From Deltaproteobacteria bacterium (GTDB taxonomy: Bacteria; Desulfobacterota; Binatia; Binatales; Binataceae), in contig DAHZDR010000419.1 in NCBI GenBank assembly GCA_027403435.1, forward strand, positions 1-6,893: DNA of 6,893 bases. The letters run 5' to 3'. Position 1 is the first letter of the stretch; every line of letters begins with the position of its first letter. Below are positions 6,296 through 6,893 of this stretch, piece by piece. The translations under genes were made by a program, and so were the position numbers. The notes beneath the pieces were generated by a model. It did no database searches and had not been told where the DNA came from. It worked only from the letters and a program-made list of their open reading frames with translations.

Positions 6296-6893
6296 AGCGC
6301 CGCACGGTTCGCACTTCGACGGGAGCGCCCACGCCGCCCATCAATTCCCGCCATCGCGCCCGCCGCATCCGCCGTCCGCCCGGACCGAGGCGCGCCAGAT
6401 GGCGGTCGAGAACCTGTTTGAGTTCATGATTCAAACGCTCGATCTCGACTTCTTCGGGCAGCTTCAGCCGTTCGCGGCCGTCTTCGATTCCGCGGCGGCG
6501 GCGGCCGTAGAGTTCCTGCAGGCGCAATTCGGCGCGCGCCATCGCCAGCCGATATTTCTGGTCGAGCCGCCGCAGCGCCTCGTTCATCTCGGCGACGGCG
6601 CGATAGCGCGCGCGCAGGATCAGCCATTCGACGATTGCGGCCAGCGTGATGCCGAACATCAGCAGCGCCCCGACCGCGGCGCTCCAGGCGGCGGCGCGCC
6701 ACCACGGCAACGACGCCACATCCCGCTGATAGTGGCGCAGACTCTCACTGTCCGCCGCAAACCGCTCGCGCGCGCTGGCGAGCGCGTTTTCGGCCGCGCG
6801 CGCCTTTTGCGCCGACTCCTGGGCGTCGATCGTCAGCTGGTCGATCTCGGCGTTAAGCTCCCGCTCCCGCACCAGCGACGGATTCGGAATTCG
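6294..6893 (-). CDS. Single-pass coiled-coil membrane protein, C-terminal part
   Basis: The frame is open to the right edge (codons RIPNPSLV precede the first possible GTG start at 6872), so the gene most likely begins outside the window; 199 residues are visible. Counted from the edge, residues 9-60 are charged, Ala/Glu/Arg-rich and heptad-like (RERELNAEIDQL and onward), fitting a coiled coil. Residues 64-93 form one hydrophobic helix starting LPWWRAAAWSAAVGALLMF. After it comes a second strongly basic helical region (about 94-165: EALRRLDQKYRLAMARAEL, LPEEVEIERLNHELKQVLD) and a short Arg-rich tail ending VRTVRR. The basic side after the helix should be cytoplasmic. I do not recognise a family; a structural, tethering or secretion-accessory role is possible but unproven. 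It ends 100 bases before the secreted-protein gene. Confidence 0.75.
   Translation of the reverse strand, partial: RIPNPSLVRERELNAEIDQLTIDAQESAQKARAAENALASARERFAADSESLRHYQRDVASLPWWRAAAWSAAVGALLMFGITLAAIVEWLILRARYRAVAEMNEALRRLDQKYRLAMARAELRLQELYGRRRRGIEDGRERLKLPEEVEIERLNHELKQVLDRHLARLGPGGRRMRRARWRELMGGVGAPVEVRTVRR

Overview
The window is strongly GC-rich, with G/C-biased third codon positions and densely packed genes. It has no mobile element, CRISPR array or RNA gene that I can recognise. It looks like ordinary chromosome from a high-GC, probably soil- or sediment-type bacterium (Acidobacteriota, Binatota or delta-proteobacterium-like). That placement is a guess from composition and protein style, not from a marker gene.

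Left block (minus strand, positions 2664 to 1): a glycogen / alpha-glucan module. A full-length GlgX-type debranching enzyme is followed, after a 222-base gap, by the first 74 codons of a GlgE-type maltosyltransferase that runs off the left edge. GlgE extends alpha-1,4-glucan from maltose 1-phosphate and GlgX removes alpha-1,6 branches, so the pair fits a GlgE-pathway storage or capsular glucan locus. The partner genes (treS, pep2/mak, glgB) would be expected further left and are not visible.

Centre (plus strand, 2832-4175): one gene for an acetyl-CoA hydrolase / 4-hydroxybutyrate CoA-transferase family protein. It is divergent from glgX across a short intergenic region. The catalytic glutamate is present, but several signature loops differ from the classical enzymes.

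Right block (minus strand, 6893 to 4190): five closely spaced genes for envelope or exported proteins, in transcription order. They are (1) the C-terminal part of a single-pass coiled-coil membrane protein, cut by the right edge; (2) a small secreted protein with a tight Cys/His cluster; (3) a four-helix DUF2231-type membrane protein with paired histidines, only 6 bases downstream; (4) an anchored or exported protein of unknown family; (5) a DUF4236 protein with a C-terminal membrane helix. Genes 2 and 3 look translationally linked and may form a metal, heme or redox unit; that is inference. This block is the least understood part of the window and the best candidate for something undescribed.

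No stretch over 300 bases lacks a gene. The largest gap (223-444) holds an AT-rich patch at about 371-392 but no promoter I could assign with confidence.
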